DNA of 39,353 nt from Mycobacterium colombiense (lineage in GTDB: Bacteria > Actinomycetota > Actinomycetes > Mycobacteriales > Mycobacteriaceae), in NCBI RefSeq assembly GCF_001665835.1, contig NZ_LZSX01000031.1, positions 1 to 39,353 on the forward strand, read 5' to 3'. Every line of letters begins with the position of its first letter. The first letter of the stretch is position 1. The translations under genes and the position numbers were made by a program. Positions 23,813-31,862 of this stretch are shown here, one piece after another. The notes beneath the pieces are model-generated. The model was not told the origin of the DNA, searched no databases, and worked only from the letters and a program-made list of their open reading frames with translations.

Positions 23813-24682
23813 CTAGCGGGCGGCCTCTTCCTCGGGGGCGGGCGCTTCGCCGAAGCGCGCCAGCACCAGGGTCCCCGACACGGCGACGGCGAATCCCGCG
23901 ATCACCAGCCAGCCGAGCCCGTCGCGCGCGGTGTCACCCAGCCACACCACCCCGACGAACGCGGGCGCCAGCGTTTCCCCGACCACCATTCCCGCGACGG
24001 CCGTGGTCACCGACCCGCGGTGCAAGGCGGAGGTGAGCAACAGAAACCCCGCGGCGCCCCCGGCGGCGGCCGCATACAGGGCGGGGTTGGTGTAGAAGGA
24101 GCGCTTGGTGGGATCGATCGCGTCGACCAGGCGCACGCCCACCTCGACGACGCCGAAGCCGCTTCCGGCGCCCAACCCCAGTGCGAGCGCACGGGCGCGG
24201 TCGGGCAGACGCCCAGCCGCGGCACCGCCGACGAAGATCGCGGCCACCACGCCCAGCAGGGCCCAGCCGAGCCCGGCCGGGGCGTGCCGAAAGTGGCCCG
24301 GCCCGGCGGCGACGGCCAGGACGACCAGGCTGAGGCAGACGACGCCGACGGCCGCCCACTCGGCCGACGACAAGCGAGCCGACAACACCCACGCGGCGAC
24401 CACACCGGTGACCGCGATCGAGGCGGCCAGCGCCGCCGCGACCATATAGATCGGAACCAGGCGCAGCGCGGCGACCTGCAGCGCAAACCCGACCACGTCC
24501 AGGCCGACACCGACCAGATAGCGCCACTGCCGCACGGCGCGCAACAGTAATACCGCGTCCACACCCGAGCCGCTGCCCGCTTCCACCGAGCGTGTCCCCG
24601 CCGCTTGCAGCACGGTCGCCGTCCCGTAGCAAAGCGAGCAGCCCAGCGCGAGGAGGAAGCCGATCAGCACACCCACCGACAT
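23813..24682 (-). CDS. DMT-superfamily integral membrane protein (EamA-like)
   Basis: 289-residue hydrophobic protein with about nine or ten helices in two repeats, beginning MSVGVLIGFLLALGCSLCYG (helix 1) and containing VVGFALQVAALRLVPIYMVA, SIAVTGVVAAWVLSARL, WAAVGVVCLSLVVLAVAAG, then a second set near GLGWALLGVVAAIFVG, LYAAAAGGAAGFLLLTSALH and GLGWLVIAGFAVAVSGTLVL. The pattern of small helices and the alternating Ala/Gly pattern match drug/metabolite transporter proteins. The C-terminal tail EAPAPEEEAAR is charged. It converges with the FadD gene with one base between stops. The ATG at 24682 has no clear ribosome site. Substrate cannot be read; proximity to the catabolic operon is weak evidence, since it is on the opposite strand. 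Confidence 0.82.
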   Translation of the reverse strand: MSVGVLIGFLLALGCSLCYGTATVLQAAGTRSVEAGSGSGVDAVLLLRAVRQWRYLVGVGLDVVGFALQVAALRLVPIYMVAAALAASIAVTGVVAAWVLSARLSSAEWAAVGVVCLSLVVLAVAAGPGHFRHAPAGLGWALLGVVAAIFVGGAAAGRLPDRARALALGLGAGSGFGVVEVGVRLVDAIDPTKRSFYTNPALYAAAAGGAAGFLLLTSALHRGSVTTAVAGMVVGETLAPAFVGVVWLGDTARDGLGWLVIAGFAVAVSGTLVLARFGEAPAPEEEAAR

Positions 24683-24734
24683 TAGGCGCCGCGAGGCAGG
24701 CCGGCGCGGCGGATGATGCTGCGAAACACCTGAA

Positions 24735-24744
24735 CAAACGTTTG
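24735..24744. promoter_or_regulatory. Palindrome CAAACGTTTG between permease and reductase genes
   Basis: A perfect 10-bp dyad in the 242-base divergent region, immediately followed by another self-complementary stretch (GGGTACCC at 24744-24751). It lies 53 bases upstream of the permease start and may be an operator of that gene. No promoter hexamers were clear for the permease. Confidence 0.35.
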
Positions 24745-24899
24745 GGTACCCCTTGCCCCGGGCACCTCACAAGTATCTATCTCCACAGCCCAAGATCGAG
24801 CACATAGCGGCCAGTGAACGGCTGAGATTTCCTTGTGCGCCGGTTTAACATGTGTCTAAGCCTGTGCACCAACAAGATTCAGATCGATGTTTAGTGTCG

Positions 24900-24924
24900 G
24901 TGTACAAGTGTGTACTCTGGGGAC
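24900..24924 (+). promoter_or_regulatory. Leaderless promoter and candidate operator of the reductase-desaturase operon
   Basis: TACTCT (24913-24918) is followed by six bases and the ATG at 24925, predicting a leaderless transcript. GTGTAC occurs twice ten bases apart (24900-24905 and 24910-24915), overlapping the -10; since GTAC is self-complementary this is both a direct and an inverted repeat on one face of the helix. Confidence 0.55.
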
Positions 24925-26022
24925 ATGGCTGAACGGGGTGCCCAGCCCGACGTCCCTCGCGGGCGTCGGTTGTTTCTGCGGGCGGTGCGCCGGTTGTTCA
25001 GTCCGCTACAGCCCGACGATTACCTGGAAATGATCAATCCGCTGTGGACCACCAAGGAGCTGCGCGGAAAGGTCGAACGAGTCGAGCCGCAGGGCTCGGA
25101 GGCGGCGAGCGTGCTGATCCGGCCCGGGTATGAATGGCAGGGCCACAAGCCCGGTCAGTATGTGCGGCTGGGCGTGGTTGTCGACGGCGTCTACCACTGG
25201 CGAGCATATTCGTTGACATCGGACCCGGCGCCCGTCGACGGGTTGATCAGCGTGACGCCCAAGAGGGTCGACGGCGGCGTGGTGTCGCCATATCTGGTTC
25301 AGAAGATCCAGCCGGGGGATCTCGTGCGGCTTGGTGAGGTGGAAGGCGTATTCACGCTGCCCGAGCCGTTGCCGACCAAGATGCTGTTCATCAGCGCGGG
25401 CAGCGGTATCACGCCGATCATCAGCATGTTGCGCAGCATCGATCACGGCGGTGACTTCGGCGATATCGTGGTCATTCACTCCGCTCGCACCCGCGAGCAG
25501 GTCATGTTTTTGTCGGTCCTCGAAGAGTTCGACCGCCGCCACCCTGGGATGCGGCTGGATGTGCGCCTCACCGCCGAACGCGGCCGGCTGGAGCCAAGCG
25601 ACTTGGACGAAGCGTGTCCGGACTGGCGCGAACGCGAAGCTTTCTGCTCGGGTCCCGGCGACATGCTCGACGCGCTGATCGAGCACTGGGAAAGCAACGG
25701 AGACCGCGACCGTCTGCACTTTGAGCGCTTCCAGCCCAAGATCGGCGGCGACGCCAACGCCGGTGAGGGCGGCACGGTGCAGTTCCTGGACAGCGAGAAG
25801 GACGTCGAATGTGACGGCGGCACATCGATTTTGGAGGCGGGGGAGAAGGCCGGTCTCAACCTCGCCTATGGCTGTCGAATTGGAATTTGTCATACCTGCG
25901 TCGGCACGCTGAAGTCGGGCAAGCTGCGTGACCTGCGCTCAGGTGAAGTAATCGAACCCACTGAACAAGACGTACGCATCTGCATCAACACCGCCGAAGG
26001 CGATGTTGAGCTCGAACTGTGA
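24925..26022 (+). CDS. Ferredoxin reductase with C-terminal [2Fe-2S] domain, Rv3230c-like desaturase partner
   Basis: 365-residue flavin/iron-sulfur electron-transfer protein. An FAD domain with the RAYSLTSDP motif comes after a helical N-terminal region (PDDYLEMINPLW). The NAD(P)H domain has LFISAGSGITPIISMLRS, and the C-terminal plant-type ferredoxin domain has the cysteine set YGCRIGICHTC with a distal RIC. In M. tuberculosis Rv3230c passes electrons from NADPH to the DesA3 desaturase, and the desaturase gene follows here too, 16 bases downstream, so the same pairing is inferred. ATG 24925 is preceded by a leaderless-type -10 box; a GTG at 24910 adds five residues and overlaps that box. 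Confidence 0.93.
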   Translation: MAERGAQPDVPRGRRLFLRAVRRLFSPLQPDDYLEMINPLWTTKELRGKVERVEPQGSEAASVLIRPGYEWQGHKPGQYVRLGVVVDGVYHWRAYSLTSDPAPVDGLISVTPKRVDGGVVSPYLVQKIQPGDLVRLGEVEGVFTLPEPLPTKMLFISAGSGITPIISMLRSIDHGGDFGDIVVIHSARTREQVMFLSVLEEFDRRHPGMRLDVRLTAERGRLEPSDLDEACPDWREREAFCSGPGDMLDALIEHWESNGDRDRLHFERFQPKIGGDANAGEGGTVQFLDSEKDVECDGGTSILEAGEKAGLNLAYGCRIGICHTCVGTLKSGKLRDLRSGEVIEPTEQDVRICINTAEGDVELEL

Positions 26023-26038
26023 TCGAAAGGAGCGGCTC

Positions 26039-27451
26039 GTGACGACTGCCGCCAAAGCGAAAACCACTGGGGGCGAGCTGCTTGCCCGCCTGGGCGAACA
26101 AGAACGTGAAAAACTCGCGAAGGAACTCGACGCGATTCACGACGACGTTTTCGCCGACTTGGGCGAGCGGGACCGGCACTACATCAAGACGGTCATCTCC
26201 GTGCAGCGCCAGATTGTCGTGGTCGGCCGCGTCCTGTTGCTCGGATCGCGCTCGAAAACCGCATGGGTCCTGGGCACGGCCTGCCTGGGAATGGCCAAGA
26301 TCCTGGAGAACATGGAGATCGGCCACAACGTGATGCATGGGCAATGGGATTGGATGAACGATCCCGATATCCATTCCTCGGTGTGGGACTGGGATACCGC
26401 GTCGACCGCCGAAGCCTGGAAGCACTCACACAACTACATCCACCACACGTACACGAACATCCTCGGCAAGGACAAAGACCTCGGTTACGAGCTCTTGCGG
26501 ATCGACCCGAATCAACGTTGGCACCCGCGGTTTCTTTTTCAGCCGCTGTACAACGTCTTGCTCATGCTGCTCTTCGAGTGGGGCGTGGCCATCCACGACA
26601 TGGACATTGACGCCATCCGCACGCGCCAGAAGCCATGGTCAGAGGTGCGCGAGGATCTGCGAGGCATCGGGGGCAAGGCGCGCGCACAGATTTTCAAGGA
26701 CTATCTCGGTTGGCCGCTGATCAGCGCGGGCGCCTTCGGCCTCGTCCAGTTGGCCTCAGGCGGCAGAATCAGCCAGCCGGCGCAGTCCCGCCTCGGCAAG
26801 GCGCTTCGTCGGGTGTCGAGCAGGGGACGGCTGGGGGCCACCGCCAGTTTCCTCGACAAGGTGTTGCCGGGGGTGGAAAGCACCTACCTGCGCACCCTGG
26901 GCGCCGACGCGGTGGCCAACGTCATCCGCAACGTGTGGTCGAACGCGATCATCTTCTGCGGCCATTTCCCCGACCAGACCTACACCTTCAGCCAGGAAGA
27001 CGTCGAGGACGAAACCCGCGGCGGGTGGTATCTGCGCCAGTTGGTGGGTGCCGCGAACATCGACGGCAGCCCGCTGTTTCACGTCATCAGCGGCAATCTG
27101 GGTTATCAGGTGGAACATCATCTTTATCCGGACATGCCGAGCAGCCGATACTCGGAGATCGCGCCCAGGGTCAAGGACATCTGCGAGCGTTACGAGCTGC
27201 CATATAACTCCGGCCGGTTCTCCAAGCAGTGGCTGATGGTGCAGCGCACCATCCTTCGGCTGGCATTTCCCGGCGGAAAACCGCGCCGGAAGGCCGGGCC
27301 ATACCGGAGCCCGGGCGGCCAGCCGGGTCCGCAACGGCCCAGCGAGGGCGCGCGGTTCCGTGACCGCGTCCCGCCCGAGCACCCGGCCGCCGGCCCCGAA
27401 CACGAGTCCGGCGGTGTCGAAGTGCAGCCGCCGCCGCGCGGCAAGGACTGA
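26039..27451 (+). CDS. Membrane acyl-CoA/fatty acid desaturase, DesA3-like paralogue
   Basis: 470-residue membrane di-iron desaturase that would introduce a cis double bond (Delta9 in DesA3) in a long-chain acyl-CoA. The histidine boxes are GHNVMH near residue 95, HSHNYIHH near 129 and QVEHHLYPD near 357, with the signature ENMEIGHNVMHGQWDWMNDP. Compared with DesA3 as I remember it, about 40 extra basic residues (SGGRISQPAQSRLGK and on, about 238-280) sit between a helix and the VANVIRNVWSN block, and there is a Pro/Gly/Arg-rich tail of about 55 residues. The GTG at 26039 has AAAGGAG six bases upstream. The reductase gene directly upstream is the expected electron donor. An 18-bp tandem duplication covers the stop codon. 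Confidence 0.92.
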   Translation: MTTAAKAKTTGGELLARLGEQEREKLAKELDAIHDDVFADLGERDRHYIKTVISVQRQIVVVGRVLLLGSRSKTAWVLGTACLGMAKILENMEIGHNVMHGQWDWMNDPDIHSSVWDWDTASTAEAWKHSHNYIHHTYTNILGKDKDLGYELLRIDPNQRWHPRFLFQPLYNVLLMLLFEWGVAIHDMDIDAIRTRQKPWSEVREDLRGIGGKARAQIFKDYLGWPLISAGAFGLVQLASGGRISQPAQSRLGKALRRVSSRGRLGATASFLDKVLPGVESTYLRTLGADAVANVIRNVWSNAIIFCGHFPDQTYTFSQEDVEDETRGGWYLRQLVGAANIDGSPLFHVISGNLGYQVEHHLYPDMPSSRYSEIAPRVKDICERYELPYNSGRFSKQWLMVQRTILRLAFPGGKPRRKAGPYRSPGGQPGPQRPSEGARFRDRVPPEHPAAGPEHESGGVEVQPPPRGKD

Positions 27452-27469
27452 CCGCGCTGCAAGGACTGA
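27434..27469 (+). repeat. 18-bp tandem duplication across the desaturase stop codon
   Basis: CCGCGCGGCAAGGACTGA at 27434-27451 is followed at once by CCGCGCTGCAAGGACTGA at 27452-27469, one mismatch. The first copy ends with the stop codon of the desaturase, and the second repeats the stop in frame. Confidence 0.9.
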
Positions 27470-27592
27470 CATCGGGCCGTCGAGGCTGGGGCCTGTGAAC
27501 GGTTTCGTAGGAGTTTGCGTCCGCAGGGCCCGCGTTCGGCGCTGATCTTCGGATCTGAACTAATTTTCCCGACGCGTCGTGGATCATCATCG

Positions 27593-28897
27593 ATGATGCA
27601 TGGCATCCCCACACCCGATACCGAAGACACCGAACCTAGCGGCGATCGCGCTGACGCCGCCCGGCTGTGGCGCAGCCCGCTGCGAGGACCATGGCTGACG
27701 TCGGTGTTCGGTTCGGTGCTGTTGGTGACGCTGCCGGTCGTCATCCTCACCGGGCTGCTGTCCTACATCGCCTACGGGCCGCGGTTCGGCCAGGCCATCC
27801 CCGGCGACGTCGGGTGGCTCAAGCTGCCGACCTTCGACTGGCCCACCGATCCGTCGTGGCTGTACCGGCTGACCCAGGGCCTTCATGTCGGGCTCGGGCT
27901 CGTCCTCATCCCGGTGGTGCTGGCCAAGCTGTGGTCGGTGATCCCGCGGCTTTTTGTGTTCCCGCCGGTGCGGTCGATCGCCCAACTGCTGGAACGGGTT
28001 TCGCTGCTGATGCTGGTCGGCGGGATCTTGTTCGAGATCGTGACCGGCGTGCTGAACATCCAGTACGACTACATCTTCGGGTTCAGCTTCTACACCGCGC
28101 ACTACTTCGGCGCGTGGGTGTTGATCACCGGCTTCGTCATGCACGTTGCGATCAAGAGCCGGCGCATGTGGGCGGGTCTGCGCTCACTGCCGCTGCGGGA
28201 CGTGCTGCGCACCGGACGCGCCGACACCGAGCCCCAGCCATGGCAGCCTGACGGTCTCGTCGCCGCCGACCCCGGCCCGGCGACGTTGAGCCGCCGCGGC
28301 GCCCTGGCGCTGGTGGGCGGCGGCGCGCTTTTCCTGGCGGTCATCACCGCCGGCCAGACGCTGGGCGGCTACACCCGGCCCGCCGCGCTGCTACTGCCGC
28401 GCGGGCGGCGGCCTGGAGGCGGACCCAACGACTTCGAGATCAACCGCACCGCGGCCGCGGCCGGCATCTCCACCGCGGACACGGCGGAGCGCTGGCGGCT
28501 CACCGTGAGCGGCGGCCCCCGGCCGGTGGCGCTGGACCGCGCCGCCCTGCTGGCGATGCCACCGCACACCGCCGTCCTGCCGATCGCCTGCGTCGAGGGC
28601 TGGTCGACCACCCAGACGTGGACCGGTGTGCGACTGGCCGACCTCGCCTATCTGGCCGGTGTGCCGGCACCGGAATCCGCGCGGGTGTCGTCGCTGGAAC
28701 GCTCGGGCGCATTCACCGCCGCGACGCTGCAACGCAACCAGGTGCTGCACCCGGACGCGCTGCTGGCGCTGCGCGTCAACGGCGCCGACCTGTCCCCGGA
28801 TCACGGCTTTCCCGCGCGGATCATCGTGCCCGCGCTCCCCGGCGTGCACAACACGAAGTGGGTGACCTCCATCGCTTTTCGGGCCGAACATGCATAG
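27593..28897 (+). CDS. Cytochrome b561-like membrane domain fused to sulfite-oxidase-fold molybdoenzyme (Rv0218-like)
   Basis: 434-residue fusion. The N-terminal part (about 30-210) has four membrane helices (SVFGSVLLVTLPVVILTG, GLHVGLGLVLIPVVLAKL, LLMLVGGILFEIVTGVLN, FGAWVLITGFVMHVAIKS), with histidines in GLHVGL, TAHYFG and VMHVAI suited to haem b. After a fifth hydrophobic segment (RRGALALVGGGALFLAVI) comes a sulfite-oxidase-type molybdopterin domain: the Mo-ligand cysteine is in IACVEGWSTT near 333, and PDHGFPARIIVPALPG is the usual cofactor segment. This predicts an extracytoplasmic oxidoreductase wired to the quinone pool. Size and layout recall Rv0218. Either ATG 27593 or 27596 may start it; a longer TTG-started frame from 27515 is less likely. 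The next gene overlaps by eight bases. Confidence 0.88.
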   Translation: MMHGIPTPDTEDTEPSGDRADAARLWRSPLRGPWLTSVFGSVLLVTLPVVILTGLLSYIAYGPRFGQAIPGDVGWLKLPTFDWPTDPSWLYRLTQGLHVGLGLVLIPVVLAKLWSVIPRLFVFPPVRSIAQLLERVSLLMLVGGILFEIVTGVLNIQYDYIFGFSFYTAHYFGAWVLITGFVMHVAIKSRRMWAGLRSLPLRDVLRTGRADTEPQPWQPDGLVAADPGPATLSRRGALALVGGGALFLAVITAGQTLGGYTRPAALLLPRGRRPGGGPNDFEINRTAAAAGISTADTAERWRLTVSGGPRPVALDRAALLAMPPHTAVLPIACVEGWSTTQTWTGVRLADLAYLAGVPAPESARVSSLERSGAFTAATLQRNQVLHPDALLALRVNGADLSPDHGFPARIIVPALPGVHNTKWVTSIAFRAEHA

Positions 28898-29384
28898 CGC
28901 CTTCGCACGGATCTACGGATCCCACCCGCTGCACCTGCTGACGATGATCGCCGGCTTCGCACTGCTGGGCTACGTCATCGCCGTCGTCAGACCCGTCACG
29001 CTGTGGAATTCGCATGTCTGGTGGCAATCGATCGTCGTCTGGTTCGCGGCCGCCGTCATCGCGCACGACCTGGTGTTGTTCCCCCTCTACGCCCTCGTTG
29101 ACCGGATGTTGTCACGCGGCCGCGCCCGGCCTGGACGCGCCGCTGCCGTTGTGCCGGTGCTCAATTACCTCCGGGTGCCCGCGCTGGGCGCAGGCCTGAC
29201 ACTTCTGGTGTTCCTGCCCGGCATCGTCCGGCAAGGTGCCACCACCTACCGGGCCGCGACCGGCCAGGCTCAGGACCCGTTTCTCGGCCGGTGGTTGCTG
29301 TTGACGGCCGCGATGTTCGCGGTCAGCGCCGGCGTGTACGCCCTGAAGCTGGCAACGGCGCGCCGACGGGCGCGGTCGCGCTGA
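28890..29384 (+). CDS. Integral membrane protein, Rv0219-like partner of the molybdoenzyme fusion
   Basis: 164-residue membrane protein with four helices: HLLTMIAGFALLGYVIAVV, QSIVVWFAAAVIAHDLVLFPLYAL, LGAGLTLLVFLPGIV and a last one in WLLLTAAMFAVSAGVYAL. The short loop after helix 2 is rich in Arg. The ATG lies eight bases inside the upstream gene, so translation is coupled and the two products probably work together. M. tuberculosis has a membrane protein (Rv0219) right after the sulfite-oxidase-like Rv0218; the resemblance is from memory. It may be a further cytochrome or assembly subunit: histidines occur in FARIYGSHPLHLL and AAVIAHDLV, but no haem motif is diagnostic. Confidence 0.8.
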   Translation: MHSAFARIYGSHPLHLLTMIAGFALLGYVIAVVRPVTLWNSHVWWQSIVVWFAAAVIAHDLVLFPLYALVDRMLSRGRARPGRAAAVVPVLNYLRVPALGAGLTLLVFLPGIVRQGATTYRAATGQAQDPFLGRWLLLTAAMFAVSAGVYALKLATARRRARSR

Positions 29385-29385
29385 C

Positions 29386-29709
29386 CTAGCTGTCGGAGAT
29401 GATTTCAAGACGCCGGGCCCGGTATTCGCGGTCGGAGATGGCGCCCTGCGCATACAACATCTCCAGTTGCAGCAGCCGCTCCGATTGCGCGGGCCGGTGG
29501 TCGGGAGATTCCCTGTGCCGCAAGGCGTCCCACCCGTCACCCAGTTCGAGCAGACGCAGCGCGAACAGCACGCCGGCCACGGTCACCGGCAGGCCCAGAT
29601 ACAGCATCCATCCCAATGGCACGCCGGCCCGGCTCAGCGCGAAATAACGCGCCACCAGAAACAGGGAGACCACCACGCCGGCCGCCAGCACGATGACCTT
29701 GCTCTTCAT
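29386..29709 (-). CDS. SHOCT-domain membrane protein
   Basis: 107-residue protein with two membrane helices (VIVLAAGVVVSLFLVARYF and WMLYLGLPVTVAGVLFALRL) and a C-terminal SHOCT domain: LLQLEMLYAQGAISDREYRARRLEIIS, the short oligomerisation-type motif with the pattern L-x2-L-x2-G-x-I-x3-E-Y. The ATG at 29709 has AAGGA nine bases upstream; an in-frame frame to 29769 adds 20 polar residues without support. It converges with the membrane partner gene with one base between the stops. SHOCT domains often appear on small membrane proteins of unknown role that oligomerise; no enzyme function can be inferred. Confidence 0.83.
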   Translation of the reverse strand: MKSKVIVLAAGVVVSLFLVARYFALSRAGVPLGWMLYLGLPVTVAGVLFALRLLELGDGWDALRHRESPDHRPAQSERLLQLEMLYAQGAISDREYRARRLEIISDS

Positions 29710-29892
29710 TGGGGGAAATCCTTCGTGTCGTTCGCTGCGGACTTTTTCGGGGTCCCTAGGCAACTGCAAACCTCCTGCGTCGCTACCGATCCCAACTTGT
29801 GGCGACGTAAACCCTGCGGCTGACGCCTTGAAGAATCCTTGGAGTGTGCTCCTAGTTCGGCGTCGTGATCTGCGTGTCTACTGATGAGCAAT

Positions 29893-29906
29893 TACTGTTG
29901 TGCCTT
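29893..29906 (+). promoter_or_regulatory. Candidate leaderless promoter of the small exported protein
   Basis: TACTGT at 29893-29898 lies eight bases upstream of the GTG at 29907, with no ribosome site between. The arrangement matches the one before the FHA-ABC transporter. Confidence 0.35.
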
Positions 29907-30203
29907 GTGGGAACGCCCAACGCCAGGACACGTGCCGCGCTGTGCGGGTGCGTGACCGCGGTTGTCCTGGCCGCCGGCCTCCCGTCAGGCGGCGCGCCGG
30001 CGGCCACCGCCACGCCGTCGGTCGTGACGCCCGCGCCACCGGCCCCGGGCGGTGCCGTGCCGGTGCAACCCGTCGGGGGAGGCGGCTGCATCATCGGCCT
30101 CAATTGCGGGTGCATTCGCAACATCACCTGCCCGTCGCCGCACCCGCGCCGCCCGAGCGTCGACAGCAATCAGCACCCTGCGCCCGCCCCGCCGAATCCC
30201 TAG
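29907..30203 (+). CDS. Small exported Pro- and Cys-containing protein
   Basis: 98-residue product. The N-terminus has arginines at 7 and 9, a hydrophobic stretch ALCGCVTAVVLAAGLP and a small-residue region GGAPAATA, a plausible Sec signal peptide. The mature part is Pro/Ala-rich, then contains GGGGCIIGLNCGCIRNITCP with four cysteines at 61, 67, 69 and 75, and ends Pro/His/Asn-rich. The cysteines could form two disulfides or bind metal. GTG 29907 is chosen because it begins the signal peptide and follows a leaderless-type -10; an upstream GTG at 29865 is possible. I do not recognise a named family. It lies 36 bases before the ligase gene, which has its own promoter. Confidence 0.62.
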   Translation: MGTPNARTRAALCGCVTAVVLAAGLPSGGAPAATATPSVVTPAPPAPGGAVPVQPVGGGGCIIGLNCGCIRNITCPSPHPRRPSVDSNQHPAPAPPNP

Positions 30204-30227
30204 CGCCGAAACCGCCGGCGGCTTTCC

Positions 30228-30239
30228 TATCATTTGGTG
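30228..30239 (+). promoter_or_regulatory. Leaderless promoter of the ligase-aldolase-amidohydrolase operon
   Basis: TATCAT at 30228-30233 is followed by six bases and the ATG at 30240. No ribosome site is present. Spacing is identical to the boxes before 6966, 24925 and 38904. Confidence 0.6.
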
Positions 30240-31862
30240 ATGAGCGCCGGCGGGCTGGAAACCGTGGACTCGCCGGCGTTCGCCGACGAGGACCCGGCGC
30301 GCTTTCGTGCGGCCGGCTGGTGGTGCGACACGACGCTGTCGGACGCGGTGCGTCGCAACGCCGAACGGACACCGGACCGCCTCGCCTACCTCGACCACGG
30401 CGGATCCGCCTTCACCTGGACCGAATTCGACTGTGCCGCAAATAATTTAGCTGAGACATTGGCCGGTGCCGGCGTGGCCCGCGGCGACCGGGTGGCCGTA
30501 TGGCACGGCGATTCCGCGGCCATTCATGTGCTGTTCGTGGCGATCGAACGCTGCGGCGCGGTGGTCGTCGGCGTCGGCGCGCGCGCCGGTACCCGCGAGG
30601 CGTCGGCGATCCTGCGCACCGCCCAGCCGAAGATCCTGATCAGTGACCCACCTCGGGCGGGCGCCGCCGCGGATGTGGCCGACGAACTGCGGGTGCCCGG
30701 CGTGGTGTTGAGTGACGACGGCGGGACGCTCCGGCTCGACGTCGACGCCGAGCCCACGGCACCGGCTGCCGGCTGCGAACTCGGCCCCGACGACGTCTTC
30801 CTGATCAATTCGACGTCAGGCACCACCGGGCTGCCCAAGTGTGTCGTGCACACCCAGAACCGTTGGCACTACTTTCACCAGAAAGCCGTCGCCAACGGCC
30901 TGCTGACGAGCGACGAGGTATTCCTGCCGGTCATCCCCACCCCGTTCGGGTTCGGGCTGTGGACCAGTCACACCACCCCGATCTACCTCGGCGCCACCGC
31001 GGTGATTCTGGACCGGTTCACCACCAAGGCCACCTGCGAGGCGATAGCCCAACATAAGGTCACCGTATTGTGTTGCGTCAGCACGCAATTGACCATGCTG
31101 ATGGCGGATCCGGCCAGCCGCGGCCACGACCTCAGTTCGCTGCGCGTCGTGTACACCGGCGGGGAGGCGTTGCCGTATCGGCCCGCGGCCGAGTTCGAGG
31201 AGCTCACCGGCGCCAAAATCCTGCAGTTCTACGGCTCCAACGAGACCGGGATGCTCAGCGCCACCACCGTCGACGACTCGCGCGAGCGCCGGCTGCGCAC
31301 CGGAGGCCGCCTCATCCCCGAAATGGAGGTCCGGCTGTTCGACGGGGACCGCGACGTCACCGCGACGGGACGCGGCCAGCCCGCGTGCCGGGGGCCGGCG
31401 ACCAGCCTCGGCTACCTGGGCGGGACCGACCACGACAAGCTGTTCACCCGCGACGGGTGGATGCGCATGGGCGACCTCTGTGAAATCGACGCCGACGGCT
31501 ACCTGCGCGTCACGGGACGTACGTCCGATTTCATCGTGCGCGGCGGCAAGAACATCAGCGCCAGCCAGGTCGAAGACGCCGTCATGACCCATCCCGCCAT
31601 CGCGATCGCGGCTGCCGTCGCGATGCCCGATCCGGTGTTCGGCGAAAAGGTATGCCTCTACGCCGAACTCACCGACGCTGCCACCGTCGACCTGCCCGAA
31701 CTCGTCGAACACCTGCTGGCGCTGGGCGTTTCCAAGGAACTGCTGCCCGAGCGGCTCATCGTGGTCGACGAGTTGCCGCGCTCATCCGGCGGAAAGATAG
31801 CCAAAGGCCGGCTGCGCGAGGATATTGGAGCCAGAATGGAGGCCGGTCATGAACGCTCCTGA
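30240..31862 (+). CDS. Acyl-CoA/aryl-CoA ligase (class I adenylate-forming)
   Basis: 540-residue ANL-superfamily enzyme that would make a CoA thioester from a carboxylic acid via acyl-AMP. P-loop NSTSGTTGLPKCVVH is near residue 188-202, FYGSNETGM is the A5 motif, WMRMGDLCEIDADGYLRVTGR with SDFIVRGGKNIS is the hinge, and the catalytic lysine is in SSGGKIAKGRL near 520. The closest style is that of medium-chain, cyclohexane carboxylate- or benzoate-type ligases, but substrate class cannot be read. The ATG at 30240 is chosen over TTG 30234 because of the leaderless promoter. The 3' end overlaps the aldolase gene by 14 bases, coupling the two. Confidence 0.9.
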   Translation: MSAGGLETVDSPAFADEDPARFRAAGWWCDTTLSDAVRRNAERTPDRLAYLDHGGSAFTWTEFDCAANNLAETLAGAGVARGDRVAVWHGDSAAIHVLFVAIERCGAVVVGVGARAGTREASAILRTAQPKILISDPPRAGAAADVADELRVPGVVLSDDGGTLRLDVDAEPTAPAAGCELGPDDVFLINSTSGTTGLPKCVVHTQNRWHYFHQKAVANGLLTSDEVFLPVIPTPFGFGLWTSHTTPIYLGATAVILDRFTTKATCEAIAQHKVTVLCCVSTQLTMLMADPASRGHDLSSLRVVYTGGEALPYRPAAEFEELTGAKILQFYGSNETGMLSATTVDDSRERRLRTGGRLIPEMEVRLFDGDRDVTATGRGQPACRGPATSLGYLGGTDHDKLFTRDGWMRMGDLCEIDADGYLRVTGRTSDFIVRGGKNISASQVEDAVMTHPAIAIAAAVAMPDPVFGEKVCLYAELTDAATVDLPELVEHLLALGVSKELLPERLIVVDELPRSSGGKIAKGRLREDIGARMEAGHERS

